Part shown: positions 33,814 through 45,562 of the stretch, piece after piece
Layout of the letters: each line of letters starts with the position of its first letter
How positions within the stretch are numbered: position 1 is the stretch's first letter
From: Paulownia fortunei
Lineage: Eukaryota > Streptophyta > Magnoliopsida > Lamiales > Paulowniaceae
Direction of reading: 5' to 3'
DNA: 64,000 nucleotides
Assembly (NCBI GenBank): GCA_019321725.1
Contig: CM033119.1
Location: 3,497,865-3,561,864, forward strand
Translations under genes and position numbers: made by a program
The notes under the pieces: generated by a model
What the model was told of the DNA's origin: nothing
Databases searched by the model: none
Seen by the model: the letters and a program-made list of their open reading frames with translations, nothing else

Positions 33814-36330
33814 CGGAAGAATGCTAGAAAAGAGTAGAGCAAGACCCCAACAAGAAGAAAAGTGGTAAAGAAAATAGTAAAACTAGTACTTAAAGGAGAG
33901 TGAAAGGTAGCTGCAAGCAATTGATATCCAACTGTCCCGTTGCCCGTGACATTATTATGCATGCCCTGCGAAGACTTGCACAGAATTTGTCGCCTTGTTT
34001 TTTTTTCCTTTCCCCACCTTGACAAGAAGGGCTGGGAGTGGGGTTGGTTGTATAATCAATCATTATCAGACGTATTTTCATCCGTTGATCAACACATATA
34101 TGACTACAGGGTAAGAGAATTATCCTATGTCCTCTGATCTTGATACCCTTCTCGCATGGGCCTGGAATGGCCAATTGATCTTTTTGACATTGGCTGGTTT
34201 CGACGCTGCCAACCTACTTGTCTTTAATGATCAATCAATGTCTGCCTCTGTATTTTCTTCTCAGATACGGAGTGTTGGTTTATCCTTGTTTCAGTATTAA
34301 ATATACCTAGTTACTACCTCTCAAAATCTGTGTCTTGGGCAAAACAAGCTCAAATAATTATAATGAATTTAAATATAAATATTTACTGTTTTAAAGTTAT
34401 AATTAGCATAGCTTTATTGATATATAATTTTTTAAAAATTAAATTTTTAGTATATTTGATATTTTAATCTGATAAGAAAAAATAGATTTATCCTATGATT
34501 TACGTATGTAATGTGAGTGATTTTAATATTAATTGATGAGTGATTATAATATTGATTAATCTTGATATTGATTATTCCTATTGATTATTCCCCGTGCACT
34601 TGATTTTTTATTTGAGCGTGGCTATGCTGGAAAACTCAACGTTCCTCCTAACTCTTTGATATTTTACAAATTTTAGGATAAATCATAGATTCGTGGAATC
34701 GAATTCATGAAACTCCGAATTCGTAGTGTAAATCATTTTGAAAAAGATAAATTTATTTAATGTCAATTTTTAACCGCATCAATAGCCATCATACATACGC
34801 TCAGGAACAATTAGTCTTGAAAATTTTGGTGTTTATAATTATAAATTATGTTTTAAACACTCTAGAGATAATGAGCAAATGGCATAGTTGGGAAACACAA
34901 TAAATCTTGAATATTCTTTTTAGAAATTACTTTGATAATTTATTGAATCTTTATACAAACTGCAAACATAAGGATATAATTTTCTCTTTTCGTATAATTT
35001 GAATATTTTGCCACTTACATGTGCTTTTCTCTTGAGATGCTACAATAAGTTCAAAAACAACCAAATTGCACGCTGAATAATACTATTCTCTTATAAAGAC
35101 GTCCAGTTATGATGCAGCTCTAAGATAAATATAATTTACGCGGTAATTACTAACTTCCATTTAAAATTATTAAAAAATGACTCATTGTTATATATACCAA
35201 TAAATTAAAAGACATGTTGATAAATGCATTGCACATATAATCTAATTAATTATGAGTTCAAGATATTTGAATGAGAATTAAAGAACTAACCAATAAGTTC
35301 TTCGGCAACCCCTCATTTGAATGAGGTGTACACCAGGTCGAGACGAGTGTTTTATAAAAAAAATTAACTCGATTGGATACACACCTCGCCTCACCTATGT
35401 TTTAAAGTTTGAATTTTAAAAAAATAAATGAGGATTGACAAAAAATTAAACTATGACTTTACTATTTTATTATCTTTTCAAATTGAATGGTTTGGGTTGG
35501 TGGAATTTAGTTTATTTGGTGTTTGGATTGACGAATTAATAATTTTTACGTATATTCATCACAATTCATCTATTTATTAGTAATTGCAACTCAAATATAT
35601 GATATTAGTATAAAAATTGAAAAATTATTTTTTCTTGCAATTTAAAAAAGTGATACTGAAAGAAAAGTGGAATATAGGGAGAGGAAAGACAGCAAGTTGT
35701 ATTATCAAACAAAAAATATAAATTATTATGATTCGTGAGATTGAAAACTTTTGAGTTTTCATAAAATAAATTAATTAATTAATTAAAGAAAACTATATAA
35801 ATTCATTATATGCCTGATATATATGTATATATGAACATAAACATATGTATGTATACATAGTAGTTGGGCTGCTGGTGAGTGGTCTAATTATTGAGTCTCT
35901 GTGCCCAGCTGAAAGAGTATATTAGTAGTAAAAAAGATTAATTTATAGAAATTATCATTCATGTTTGACTTATTTATAAAAATTATGTTTTAAAATTACA
36001 AATACCCCATTAAAACATTACAAATATCCTCATTCAATAGGTGTAATTTACAAAATAAAAATAAATATGAGGAAGTATTTGTAATTTTAATAGTTAATTG
36101 AATTTTTTTTTGGTAATTAGGTCAAATCTTAAGATTAGTTTTCGTAATTTAACTATAATAAAATTGATGGTTTTCGAAGTGATCAGCTCATTTGGAGCAC
36201 ATGAATGGAATTGAGCTCATTCTGTAATTTCTCTTGATTGCCACACGCTCTCTCATTTCTAGGCTTTAATCAAAGTAAATTGTTGCCAAGTATTTTCTAT
36301 GCCATGAGATTACATGCTAGACTTCTATAG
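33814..36330. other. PAP29 upstream region and AT-rich intergenic DNA
   Basis: 33814-34300 should hold the PAP29 5' UTR and promoter; no convincing TATA box was chosen. 34300-36180 is AT-rich with chance open frames only. From about 36180 the sequence matches the reverse complement of 49600-49690, the outer edge of a large inverted repeat (CACGCTCTCTCATTTC... against ...GAGTGTGTGGC). Confidence 0.4.
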
Positions 36331-36337
36331 TTGTAAC

Positions 36338-36585
36338 AAATTTTGAGACTAATGTTTGCAAGAGCTTGATGTGGCCATGCATGATTCATATGGTATCTTG
36401 GTAAGTAAACGCAAAATTAGAAATTATCATAGAAGCTCAGAAAAATCAGTCCTTGAACTGTTAAACGAGGACAGGAACCTCATGTCCCTATTAAGAATGT
36501 TAAGGGAAGCAGAACTAACCAGTTTCTTGGCAATGAAATCGTTTTATCTATGCATCAGAGACAGCGAAAGATTGAATTCAATATT
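36338..36585 (+). pseudogene. Fragment of a third DUF241-like type
   Basis: The stretch LQELDVAMHDSYGILVSKRK to LRMLREAELTSFLAMKSFYL parallels the family segment LESSIRR...VASRKK...IGTMLKEAESLDFSVLKSV. It is open for about 75 codons but lacks both ends and runs into a T-rich tract at 36597-36634. A decayed inverted counterpart is at 49115-49385. Confidence 0.6.
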
Positions 36586-36779
36586 CCACTTCTTTCTTTC
36601 TTTCTTTTTTCTTTTTTTTTTTTTTTTTTTTTTATTTGGGGCGAAGTATTGATAAGTTTATGGATAGAATAATCACCATTTTCCATGATCTTAATGAACT
36701 AGTAATTTACTCCTGAACAAGGACTATTTAATTTGAATTGCTGTGTAAACACAGACTACAGCGAAACAGGTTTACTCAT

Positions 36780-37249
36780 ACTCGTGTGCGCCTTTGTATT
36801 TCTTCGTTGTCTGAAGATCAGAAGAACTCCAGCCCAACACAATCTTTTATTCCCACCTTTCACAGTTGGGAGACATTTGACATAGGCTCATTAGTGAGTC
36901 AGCTCTATGAATAACATTTTATTATATCAATTTCATGGCTGTCAAGATTCCTCATGCTTCAAGATCAGCAATTATAGTGTAGCTGAGATCTGTATGATTG
37001 AGTTTTTCATTTTCAATTGTTCAAGATCCGGTGGACATGGAACTCGTGCAAATCATATTTAATTCAATTTTCAGAGGTGATGAGACATTGTAGGTGGAAT
37101 ATATTCCTTTTGTTTTCTTTATCTATCTCCATATATATATATATATATATATATAGCTGATACCAAGAAGATGGCTTCAAGCACTTGACATATTTTCTCA
37201 AGGCACATATTGTACATTCAGCCTCAAAGGGTTCATTTTGATAGAAAAG
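36780..37249 (+). promoter_or_regulatory. Promoter block of copy I with expanded TATA tract
   Basis: The distal TGTCTGAAGATCAGAAG is near 36808 and GTCAAGATTCCTCATGCTTC near 36938. The TATA position holds an (AT)12A run at 37131-37155, compared with four TA units in copy B. The MASST upstream ORF lies between it and the ATG. Confidence 0.6.
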
Positions 37250-38104
37250 ATGGCTAATTTCCATTCTCGATCAAACAGTTTTCCATCTCAATCTCATCCA
37301 GTAATGGAATGTGTTGAAGATCATTTGTGCAGGTTAAAGGCCTCAGAAGCCACATCAACATCAGCCACTTCTATATGTGCAAACTTGGCTAGCCTCAGAG
37401 ATTTGCATGAAGGCATCAATACTCTGATTCAGATGCCTTCAATCCAACAAGCTCTTTCTCAAGAACAGGGTGAAAATTGGATAAACGAGCTGCTCGAGGG
37501 ATCTCTTAGGCTCGTGGATCTTTGTGGTTTTTCTAGAGATATTGTGTATCTAACCAAGGAATCTGTTCAAGATCTTGAATCCTCCATCAGGAGAAATAAA
37601 GTTGAAGCAGCCCCAGCAGTTGACGTTAATACTTATGTGGCCTCAAGAAAGAAGATTAACAAGATGGTCAACAAGTGCATAAAGAATCTGAAGAGCTTCA
37701 ACCAAAATTCTACAGCACTCCCAGACAGAGATTATGATATTAAGGCCATTGGGACAATGCTGAAAGAAACAGAGTCCCTTGATTTCTCAGTCCTAAAGTC
37801 TGTATTGATACTCTTGTCTGGAGAAAAGGAAAGATCAAACCAAAGAAGTTGGTCATTGCTTTCAAAGTTCACTCAAACCAGCCGTGTATGTTCTGAGGTA
37901 GACCAAGAAAGTGGCGCTGAGGATTTGTGTACCTTGAACGTCCACAAGTCAAGAAAAAGCATGGACAGCACGACCGTGAAGAACATGTTGAAGCAGTTGA
38001 AAGCATCAGAAATGACCATCCAGGAAATTGAAGAGGGATTAGAAGCCTTATTTAGAAGTTTAGTCAAAACTAGAGTTTCTCTTCTTAATGTTCTTAGCCA
38101 TTAG
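37250..38104 (+). CDS. DUF241/BPS1-like protein, copy I (class 1, intact)
   Basis: This single-exon gene encodes 284 aa of the DUF241/BPS1-like family (role unknown). It starts MANFHSRSNSFPSQSHPVME at the ATG preceded by GAAAAG, a fair plant start context. Class 1 features are the NKVEAAPAVDVNTYVASRKK linker, GEKERSNQRSW and the MDSTTVKNMLKQLKASEM segment. It ends EALFRSLVKTRVSLLNVLSH. It differs from F and B by scattered substitutions only (for example CSEVDQESGAEDLCTLNVHK). Its whole unit, from about 36.2 to 38.2 kb, is the inverted partner of the unit of copy L (47.5-49.7 kb), and L is frameshifted. Copy J faces it convergently. Confidence 0.88.
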   Translation: MANFHSRSNSFPSQSHPVMECVEDHLCRLKASEATSTSATSICANLASLRDLHEGINTLIQMPSIQQALSQEQGENWINELLEGSLRLVDLCGFSRDIVYLTKESVQDLESSIRRNKVEAAPAVDVNTYVASRKKINKMVNKCIKNLKSFNQNSTALPDRDYDIKAIGTMLKETESLDFSVLKSVLILLSGEKERSNQRSWSLLSKFTQTSRVCSEVDQESGAEDLCTLNVHKSRKSMDSTTVKNMLKQLKASEMTIQEIEEGLEALFRSLVKTRVSLLNVLSH

Positions 38105-38391
38105 CCTCATTGACTTGGGCTAATTTTGGAATTTTTGACCACACCCATACAAGTTGTATACTTTTGTAAATGACATCAAAAATGGATACTGATACTTAAT
38201 TATCTATACAATTCTGTGAACAAAAACTCAGCCCAAAATCTGTTGCTCTCTTCTTAAATTTCTGATCTGTTTTAACTGTCAAGAGTTCAAGGTTTCACAC
38301 TGGAAATGGATAGTTAATATGAAAATAATTTCTGCATCCATAGATGCTGGACTTGCACCTTTAGATGCTCGTCAATAATTTATTAGGTGCT

Positions 38392-38715
38392 CATTGAGGA
38401 TCACTTGCAGAGGCTAAAGTCCTCTTAGGTTCTTAATGCCCATCCACCTCTTCAGAAGCATTCTTGCATCAGAAACTAGACGACATCAGAAACTTGTATG
38501 AATGCACCCCAATTTGCTTCAGCTGCCTCATCCAACAACTACTCTCCCACCAAAGAAACAGCAAATGGGTAGAAAAAATTTCATATGAATCTTTCAAGTT
38601 GTTGGACGAATTTTCACGACAATTATTACGTGTAGCCAGCCCTCACAAGGGACTAAGTTATCAGGAATCAGCCAAAATATTAGCAGCTTGTATTCAAGAA
38701 GCACAAACATGCCCT
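38392..38715 (+). pseudogene. Fragment of a diverged DUF241-like gene (G/M subfamily)
   Basis: GAGGATCACTTGCAGAGGCT and the following CTAAAGTCCTCT parallel EDHLQRLKSS of pseudogene G. HQKLDDIRNLYECT and QQLLSHQRNSKWVEKISYES follow with at least two frame breaks. The matching inverted fragment is at 16020-16345. It ends near 38715 where the 3' flank of copy J begins. Confidence 0.6.
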
Positions 38716-38729
38716 TCATGCTTTAGCTG

Positions 38730-39596
38730 CACCATGTTACTCAGTTGTTACTCTTTTAGATTATTAAAAACTGAGCATTCTCATTCATTAATTGATCAGT
38801 GATTAAGAACAAGTGGAATCGTGACAGCCTAGAACTACAAATGATTAGTTAATTGTCACATTGTTGCATTACCAAATTATAAAGGGATATTGGTATTACA
38901 ATTAATTATAATAAATCACATTTTCTGGGAGGAAAGTAGGGTCAACTGGTAAAATTATCAATTCCATAGTTCACTGAGATGAAAGAATGAAAAAAGAGGT
39001 AACATGTTGGATCCAATGGCTAGTTGCTGCTGGAACTGGAAAAAAGTATGATCGCACAAATGGATTGGCTACATAGAAATTGGATATCGTAATTTAACGA
39101 TAACAAAATGAAGTTTTTCTAAAATTCTAAATCTCATTCCATCATGAGCTGATAAACATGAATTTCGTTTATTATTCATAGAAAAGCACATTAACATCTT
39201 CTTGTTTAACTGAAGATCAGTACAACTTCCACATGCTATTTCGTAGAACTTAGATGAAAAAAAAAATAAAAAAAATAGTACCATTGGATTGACAAAAAGC
39301 ATATGAAACTTTCACTCAGGAATTTGCTATCAAGATCACACAGAAAAATGTTTGCAAGTATCTAAAGGTGCAGCAATCTATTATAATAGAAAAGCGTTCT
39401 CATACTCAGAAGCATAAAAGATCAGTAATTTTAGAAGGACACACAGATTCATGGAATTTGGGTTGAAGATTATATATAGAACTGTACAGCTAATTAGATA
39501 AATAAAAGTATCAGTATCCATTTTTTATTTCATTTACAGAAGTATACAACTCTATGGTGTGATCAAAAACTCCAACATTAGCTCAAGACAAAGAGG
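38730..39596 (-). other. 3' flank of copy J, no gene
   Basis: Reverse complement of the class 2 downstream flank after copy E (14240-15109), for example around AATTGTCACATTGTTGCATT. No credible open frame. Confidence 0.5.
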
Positions 39597-40421
39597 CTAA
39601 TGGCAGAGAACATTAAGAAGAGAAACTCTAGTTTTGATTAGACTCCTAAAGAAGGCTTCTAAGCCCTCTTCAAGTTCCTGGATGCACATTTCTGTTGCTC
39701 TCAACTGCTTCAAAGTGATATTGTCCACGCCTTTTCTTGTCTTGTTGATGTTCAAGAAACACAAGTCATCAACACCGCTTTCTTGCTCTATTTCACAATG
39801 TACACGGCTGGTTTGAGCGAACTTGGAAAGCAATGACCAACTTCTTTGCTTTGATCTTCCTTTTGCCCCAGACACAAGTATCAATACAGACTTTAGGACC
39901 GAGAAATCAAGGGCCTCTGTTTCCTTCAGCATCGTGCCAATGGCCTTAAGATCATAGTCCTTGTCTGGGAGTGCTGCAGAACTCTGGTTGAAGCTCTTCA
40001 AATTCTTGATGCACCTGTTGACCATTTTATTTATCTTCTTTCTTGAGGCCACATAAGCATTGATGTCATCTGCTTTTCTCCTAATGGAGGATTCAAGCTC
40101 TTGAACAGATTCCTTGGTTAAACACACAATATCTCTAGAAAATCCACAAAGATCCACAAGCCTGAGAGATCCCTCGAGCAACTCATTTATCCAATTTTCA
40201 CCTTGTTCATGAGAGAGGGCTTGTTGGATTGAAGGCATCTGAATCAGATTATTGATGCCCTCATGTAAATCTCTGAGGGTAGCCAAGTTTGCACATATAG
40301 AAGTGGCTGATGTTGATGCGGCTTCTGAGGCCTTTAACCTGCACAAATGATCTTCAACACATTCCATTACTGGATGAGATTGAGATGGAAAACTGTTTGA
40401 TCGAGAATGGAAATTAGCCAT
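39597..40421 (-). CDS. DUF241/BPS1-like protein, copy J (class 1/class 2 chimera, intact)
   Basis: This single-exon gene on the minus strand encodes 274 aa of the DUF241/BPS1-like family. Its head is class 1 (MANFHSRSNSFPSQSHPVME, KASEAASTSATS, QQALSHEQGENW). From about residue 108 it is class 2 (VQELESSIRRKADDINAY, GAKGRSKQRSW, GVDNITLKQLRATEM), ending RVSLLNVLCH. The switch falls in the conserved NELLEGSLRLVDLCGFSRDI stretch, where the classes are nearly identical, so the exact crossover cannot be fixed. The frame is intact. The promoter is of class 1 type with a (TA)14 tract. An unequal crossover or gene conversion between a class 1 and a class 2 neighbour is the simplest origin. Copy K shares the tail and the QQALSHEQGENW segment. 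Confidence 0.88.
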   Translation of the reverse strand: MANFHSRSNSFPSQSHPVMECVEDHLCRLKASEAASTSATSICANLATLRDLHEGINNLIQMPSIQQALSHEQGENWINELLEGSLRLVDLCGFSRDIVCLTKESVQELESSIRRKADDINAYVASRKKINKMVNRCIKNLKSFNQSSAALPDKDYDLKAIGTMLKETEALDFSVLKSVLILVSGAKGRSKQRSWSLLSKFAQTSRVHCEIEQESGVDDLCFLNINKTRKGVDNITLKQLRATEMCIQELEEGLEAFFRSLIKTRVSLLNVLCH

Positions 40422-40515
40422 CTTTTCAATCAAAATGAACTCTTTGAAGCTGAATGTACAATATGTGCCTTGAGAAAAGATGTCAAGTCCTTGAAGCCAT
40501 CTTCTTGGTAATAGC

Positions 40516-40546
<31 letters not shown>

Positions 40547-40920
40547 AGATAGACAAAGAAAACAAAAGGAATATGTTCCACCTACAATGTCTCACCACTT
40601 CAGAAAACTGAAATAAATATGATTGTGCACGAGTTCCATGTCCCTCGGATCTTGAACAATTGAAAATGAAAAACTCAATTCTACACTATAATTGCTTTTA
40701 TCTTAAAGCATGAGGAATCTTGACAGCCATGAATATTACTAATCAATTAATCATTCATAGAGCTGACTCATTAATGAGCCTATGCAAAAATGTTTCCCAA
40801 CAATGAAAACTGGGAATAAAAGATTAATAGTGTTGGGCTGGAGGTTTCTGATCTTCAGACAATGATGAAAATACAAAGGCGCACACGAGTATAACTACGC
40901 GTGTTTTCATGTAGCCTGTG
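40422..40920 (-). promoter_or_regulatory. Promoter block of copy J with expanded TATA tract
   Basis: On the minus strand the TATA position is a 28-bp (TA)n run at 40516-40543, the longest in the cluster. The upstream ORF reads MASRT. The distal TGTCTGAAGATCAGAAACC is near 40845-40863. GTCAAGATTCCTCATGC is near 40706-40722. Confidence 0.6.
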
Positions 40921-41110
40921 CTTGAATTATATAGTCCTCGTTTGGGAGTTAATACTATTACTCATTAAGATCATGGAAATTGGTGATTGTTATATCCATT
41001 AACTTATCAATCATTAACAAAGAAATGATAATTAGTGAAATCATGACAGCTTATCAGTAAAATGGTAAATTACTGACCACGCTGTTGTTTAAGTGAAATT
41101 AAGGTCAAGT

Positions 41111-41345
41111 GATAATTGTGTTGGGTTGGATTTCTTAAATGTGGAATTATCCAATACCCAACTTAAATGAAGGACAATTTTGTCAATTGGTATTGTGTTT
41201 TGACTGCTTATAATCAGAAAAAAAAATGATAATTGTGTTGGGTTGAATTTCTTAAATGTGGAATTATCTAATACCCAACTTAAATGAAGGGCAATTTTGT
41301 CAATTGATATTGTGTTTTGACTGCTTATAATCAGAAAAAAAAAAA
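41111..41345. repeat. 117-bp tandem duplication spanning the left LTR boundary
   Basis: Units at 41111-41227 and 41228-41345 both start GATAATTGTGTTGGGTTG and end in an A-rich run after GACTGCTTATAATCAG. Because each unit includes flanking GATAATTG, the duplication happened after the LTR had inserted. Confidence 0.85.
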
Positions 41346-42102
41346 TGAGAGAGAGAAAAGAGAAGAACTAGAAAAAGAAAGGGGAAGAAGAAATTCGATT
41401 TTAAAACAGCACTCGACCATACCTTCAATATACGATCTGGAGCAATGAAACCACTAGATCAGGCTGATATTTTGACAAAACGTTCAGGACACATTAGGAT
41501 AGAATCTGAACGGTGGTGATCAAGTTTTTGAGTACTATAGAATCTAGTTTTGTGAAGAAAAGTGCATCTCTATTTTCTGAAAGATTACTGGGAGCAGTTT
41601 GGATCAAGAGGTCGTTTCTGAAAATCAGACCATTGGATTAATCTGCAATTTTGACGATATGTTCAGAACTCACAGTTATAGAATGGTAAAGATCGGATTT
41701 TCGGACTCTTTTCACCAGAAATCATTCATGGACAATAGTGCCACAATTTGGGTGAGATCTTTCTAATTTCTCTTGTTAGAACTTGTTTGTTGTCAAAATT
41801 TAATTGTCTTGAAGTGTTTGTGATTGTATATCACTTGAGACAGATTGTTGAACATGTTGTATCCCTAATTTTGATTTGATTATAGTGGAGATTATTTTGG
41901 TGGACTACGGTTCCGTGGTTTTTACTCATCACATCGGGGAAGTTTTCTACGTTAAAAATTACTCGTGTTCTTTGTTGCAATTGTGATTGGTTTGCTTGTT
42001 ATTATTTCTGATTAGGTTTACACAAAAAAAAAAATTATTATTTCCGTTGCGTTGGTGTTTAATCGGTGATTAGATTGAATTTGGCGTTTGTTTATCCCAA
42101 CA
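41119..42102 (+). mobile_element. Copia-like solo LTR with AATTG target duplication
   Basis: It begins TGTTGGGTTGG and ends TTATCCCAACA. Exact AATTG pentamers flank it at 41114-41118 and 42103-42107. The right part has the style of a copia LTR R-U5 region (GTGGACTACGGTTCCGTGG near 41900, then ACTCGTGTTCTTTG). No coding sequence is inside, so it is a solo LTR inserted in old DUF241 flank. The first 117 bp, including the left AATTG, are duplicated in tandem, so the original left edge could equally be 41236. Confidence 0.82.
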
Positions 42103-42827
42103 AATTGTGCACTATAGAGTTCATCAAGATGAACAAAAAGAGAAAAGTTAGTAATGTGTTGTACTTCAAAGGCTCATTGCTGGTAGAAACTGAAACAAAA
42201 AAATAATTGCGATCATTGATCAGCTAATATTTTTTTTTGTGCCATCATTTGAATCTAATAAACAGGAATTCCATCATTATTATTCCAAAATCATCTTGTA
42301 TAACTGAAAAATTAATATTGTATTTTTTTTAACATATTTGGGTTGCAAATGTAAAATCAAATCCAACATCAGCTAAAAATTTTAAGTCGTGAAAAAGAGA
42401 AAATTGTAGTTTTCGTCCCATAAAATTAAGGTAGTTAAGATTCTATTTCCTATATTGCAAAATGGTCCCATAAAAAATTATTTGTTGCAAATTTGGTCAT
42501 GCTGTTAGCAAATAAACGACACTAACAAATTTTAGACGTTAGTCGTGGAATGGGAGGGAAATTGAGAAGTAGCAACCATTAAAGTTTGGAAAGGTTGAGG
42601 AACTTTATTTTTCATCATTTTTGTCAGTTTCAAGCTCCAAAATAGTTAAAAACTCAAAAAGAAAAAGAAAAAGAAATGTCTTGCTCAATACAATCAAGAA
42701 TATTTTGTCATGTGAAAATTTTATTCAACTGCAAAATTTCAAAATAAATATTTTTTTTTTCTTCTGAAAATATAATTTAAAATAAGTGAAGTAGTGATGC
42801 AATATATAGATAGAACACGTAAAAAGA

Positions 42828-42858
<31 letters not shown>
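42828..42858. repeat. (CA)n(TA)n microsatellite
   Basis: About nine CA units are followed by about seven TA units. Confidence 0.85.
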
Positions 42859-42875
42859 AGTTTATAAGAATACAA

Positions 42876-43560
42876 AAAAGGGTATTCATTCGATAAAATA
42901 CAATTGAATCGAATTGACATTTCAGTAAACTAAAAATTCAGTATGCCAAAATATTATATCAGATACCTAACCGAAGTAATCGATTTAATTTTTTTTTTAG
43001 TTTGATAACTCGATTAACTGATTTAAAAAAAAAAAAATAGATAATCAATGTGCCATATATTTTTTGTTGTTATTCATTGTAACTCTTTAATAGGAGTGTT
43101 CATAGTGTGCTAACCAAGCTAATCAAACAGAAACTAAAAATTCGGTATATATCGAAAAATTTAATTTGATATTTGATTTTTATTTTTTGAAGAATTTGGT
43201 ATTTAATTTGGTTTTGATTTTTTATTTTGATTTACTGAATCATACCATATTATACTTTTTACATAGTTTTATAAATAATTTTATTTAATAGTTTTATAAT
43301 TATTAATTACTTTTATACTTTTTTATGTTTTAATACCAAAACTGATAATGATAAAAATAAGAAATACAATAATGATTTAGATATTTGACTTTAATTTATT
43401 TATTATTTACAAAATCGATTAACCAAATTATCAAACCAAATAACTAAAAAGATTTAAGTTGATTAATTTGGTCCAGTATTTAGTATAACATTTTGGCGTA
43501 CTAAATTTTTTATTTATTAAAATTTTAATTTATTTTAATTCTATCGAAAGAACAACCCTA
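42876..43560. mobile_element. Foldback/MITE-like insert inside the TIR element
   Basis: The left end GGGTATTCATTCGATA and the reverse complement of the right end AGGGTTGTTCTTTCGATA align. Farther in, CAGTATGCCAAAATATTATA matches TAGTACGCCAAAATGTTATA. About 80 bp of imperfect inverted repeat thus bound a 685-bp AT-rich segment. Non-coding. Confidence 0.45.
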
Positions 43561-44299
43561 CTCGTTTTACGTATTCTTATTAACTTATTAACAATATATA
43601 TTTAACATCTTTACTTGACCTATTTTAAATTAAATTTATAGATCAAAGATTTTTTTTGTCGTGAAAGTTTGCAGTCAAGTAAGTTTTTCACAGTGGCAAT
43701 ATGTTTTTGATTGTATTGAAAGATTATATATATATTGATACCAAATTTACAAGACCTCTAAACTATGGGATTGAAAATGTAATTTTCGGTCACGTGCTCT
43801 GTCCGTGGCTTTTTCATCACTTGACTTAATGACCACATGCAGAGCACATGGTTTTTTCTATCAAATATCAGTGTGTACTAAAGTTGCAGCCAAAAATTTG
43901 TTATGTGACTAAATCTGCCACAAAAAAATTTCTACGGGATTAAAAGTGAGAATGTAGGACTAAAACCACAATGGCCATAATTTTAAGGGACCAAAGTGCA
44001 ATATTTTCTTTGAAAATGAAAGATCGTTTCAAAGTAGTATGTCCAAAAATTCTTATAATAGGAGAAGCATTTTCCAAGTTACCCAGTTACCACAGCAACC
44101 ACACATTTCTATTATGAAACAAGAAGTCCTGCTATAAACAGAATTACTAGATAATAAAATTTGTGGACGTAACTAATTTTTATATCACCCACAAATATCA
44201 CGTGGGTGTGCACGAATATATGTTTGGAGATGAACATCATAATTCTTATACATGATTTTAATAAACTTTTTAGCATTTAACCATTATTATATACATGGT

Positions 44300-44599
44300 A
44301 ATTTAAAAAAATAATTATATTTTAAAATTGAATCATTTTATACATGTCATTTAAGAATTCATCGACAATAAAATTGGACTTTGTCAAAATAAATTAATTT
44401 ATTAATTTATGACAAAATATTTTTAATAGTAAAATAATTTTAAGTTCGGCTCAAATAACTAAAATATAAATGTATACATGTATATATCTCGTGATATTTT
44501 ATGATAGTATCGGCCAATATTTAATAATTAACTTGATCTAAAAATTATCTAATGAAATATTTCAAAACATTTTAACATAATCTAATAGAGATAAAAATG

Positions 44600-44633
<34 letters not shown>

Positions 44634-45405
44634 TAACACCATATTAAATAGTTATATATGGTATATTTTCAGCTCAATTTCTTCATTATTTTCAATGCTT
44701 TTGAGGAAAACAAGTGGAAATTGATTTGAAAGGAGATTTTAGCATTTTGTTTCTCCATTTCAGAAAAATCATAAATAATTTTTCCTCCATTTCAGAAAAA
44801 TCCCCATTTTTAGATGTTATGTGTTGGGCATGTGATATTTTCATGTCAAATTTAAATTTATTGGCCTAGATTATCCAATATTTGAGAAATATTATATGTA
44901 AGTTAACAAGCTCATATTTAAAAGATTAAAAGTGAAAATAGGTCTAGTTACAAAACTAAAATAATTTTTCCTTAGTGTAAGTGTAAAGTTCGAAGGATTG
45001 GTATTTATATGGATTAAGGAGATATGTTTTCTAAATATTTGTTTAGATATTTTTTATAATTTCTAGAGAATACAGGATCTCTTATAAATATATTTACCTT
45101 AAGAATTTAAATTTAAATCTATGTACTTGATAAAGGTTTTTTTCTAACTCAAAAAAAATAAAACTATTATAAAGGAGGCTCATTCTTAACATAAATAAAC
45201 CTATTATATTCTTGTTTACAAATATTTATTATCGTAAATAATCATATATAGAATGATTTTACTTATATCTATAAAAATTATTAGTATAGTTCAAAATCGT
45301 TAAAATTTTAATTGATTGCCTAATTAATTTAAATTATCTTCTTTCGAAAAGACTGTTTGAAAAGAAATTGTAATGTAACAAATTTAGATTAATCAATATT
45401 TCTGA
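44300..45405 (-). repeat. Dispersed repeat, copy 2 (inverted relative to 7478-8750)
   Basis: Reverse complement of copy 1 with many substitutions and without its 143-bp duplication. It ends at about 45405 exactly where the DUF241 copy K 3' flank begins (CAGATTCATGGAATTTGG). Includes a TA-rich run near 44599-44629. Class unknown. Confidence 0.6.
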
Positions 45406-45562
45406 CAGACAGATTCATGGAATTTGGGTTGAAGATTTATATATAGAACTGTACAGCTAATTAGATAAATAAAAGTATCAGTATCCATTTTTGATTTCAT
45501 TTACAGAAGTATACAACTCTATGTATGGTCAAAAACTCGAACATTAGCTCAAGACAAAGAGG

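Larger units (their letters stand above)
42403..44015. mobile_element. Probable TIR DNA transposon remnant
   Basis: The left end (GAAAATTGTAGTTTTCGTCC, continuing to about 42520) and the reverse complement of the right end (43920-44015, TATTGCACTTTGGTCCC) align over roughly 100 bp. Both contain repeated TTGGTCCC/ATGGTCCC-type segments. This gives long, imperfect terminal inverted repeats around 1.6 kb. No transposase is visible. The superfamily (possibly Mutator-like) and target duplication are not established. Confidence 0.5.
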
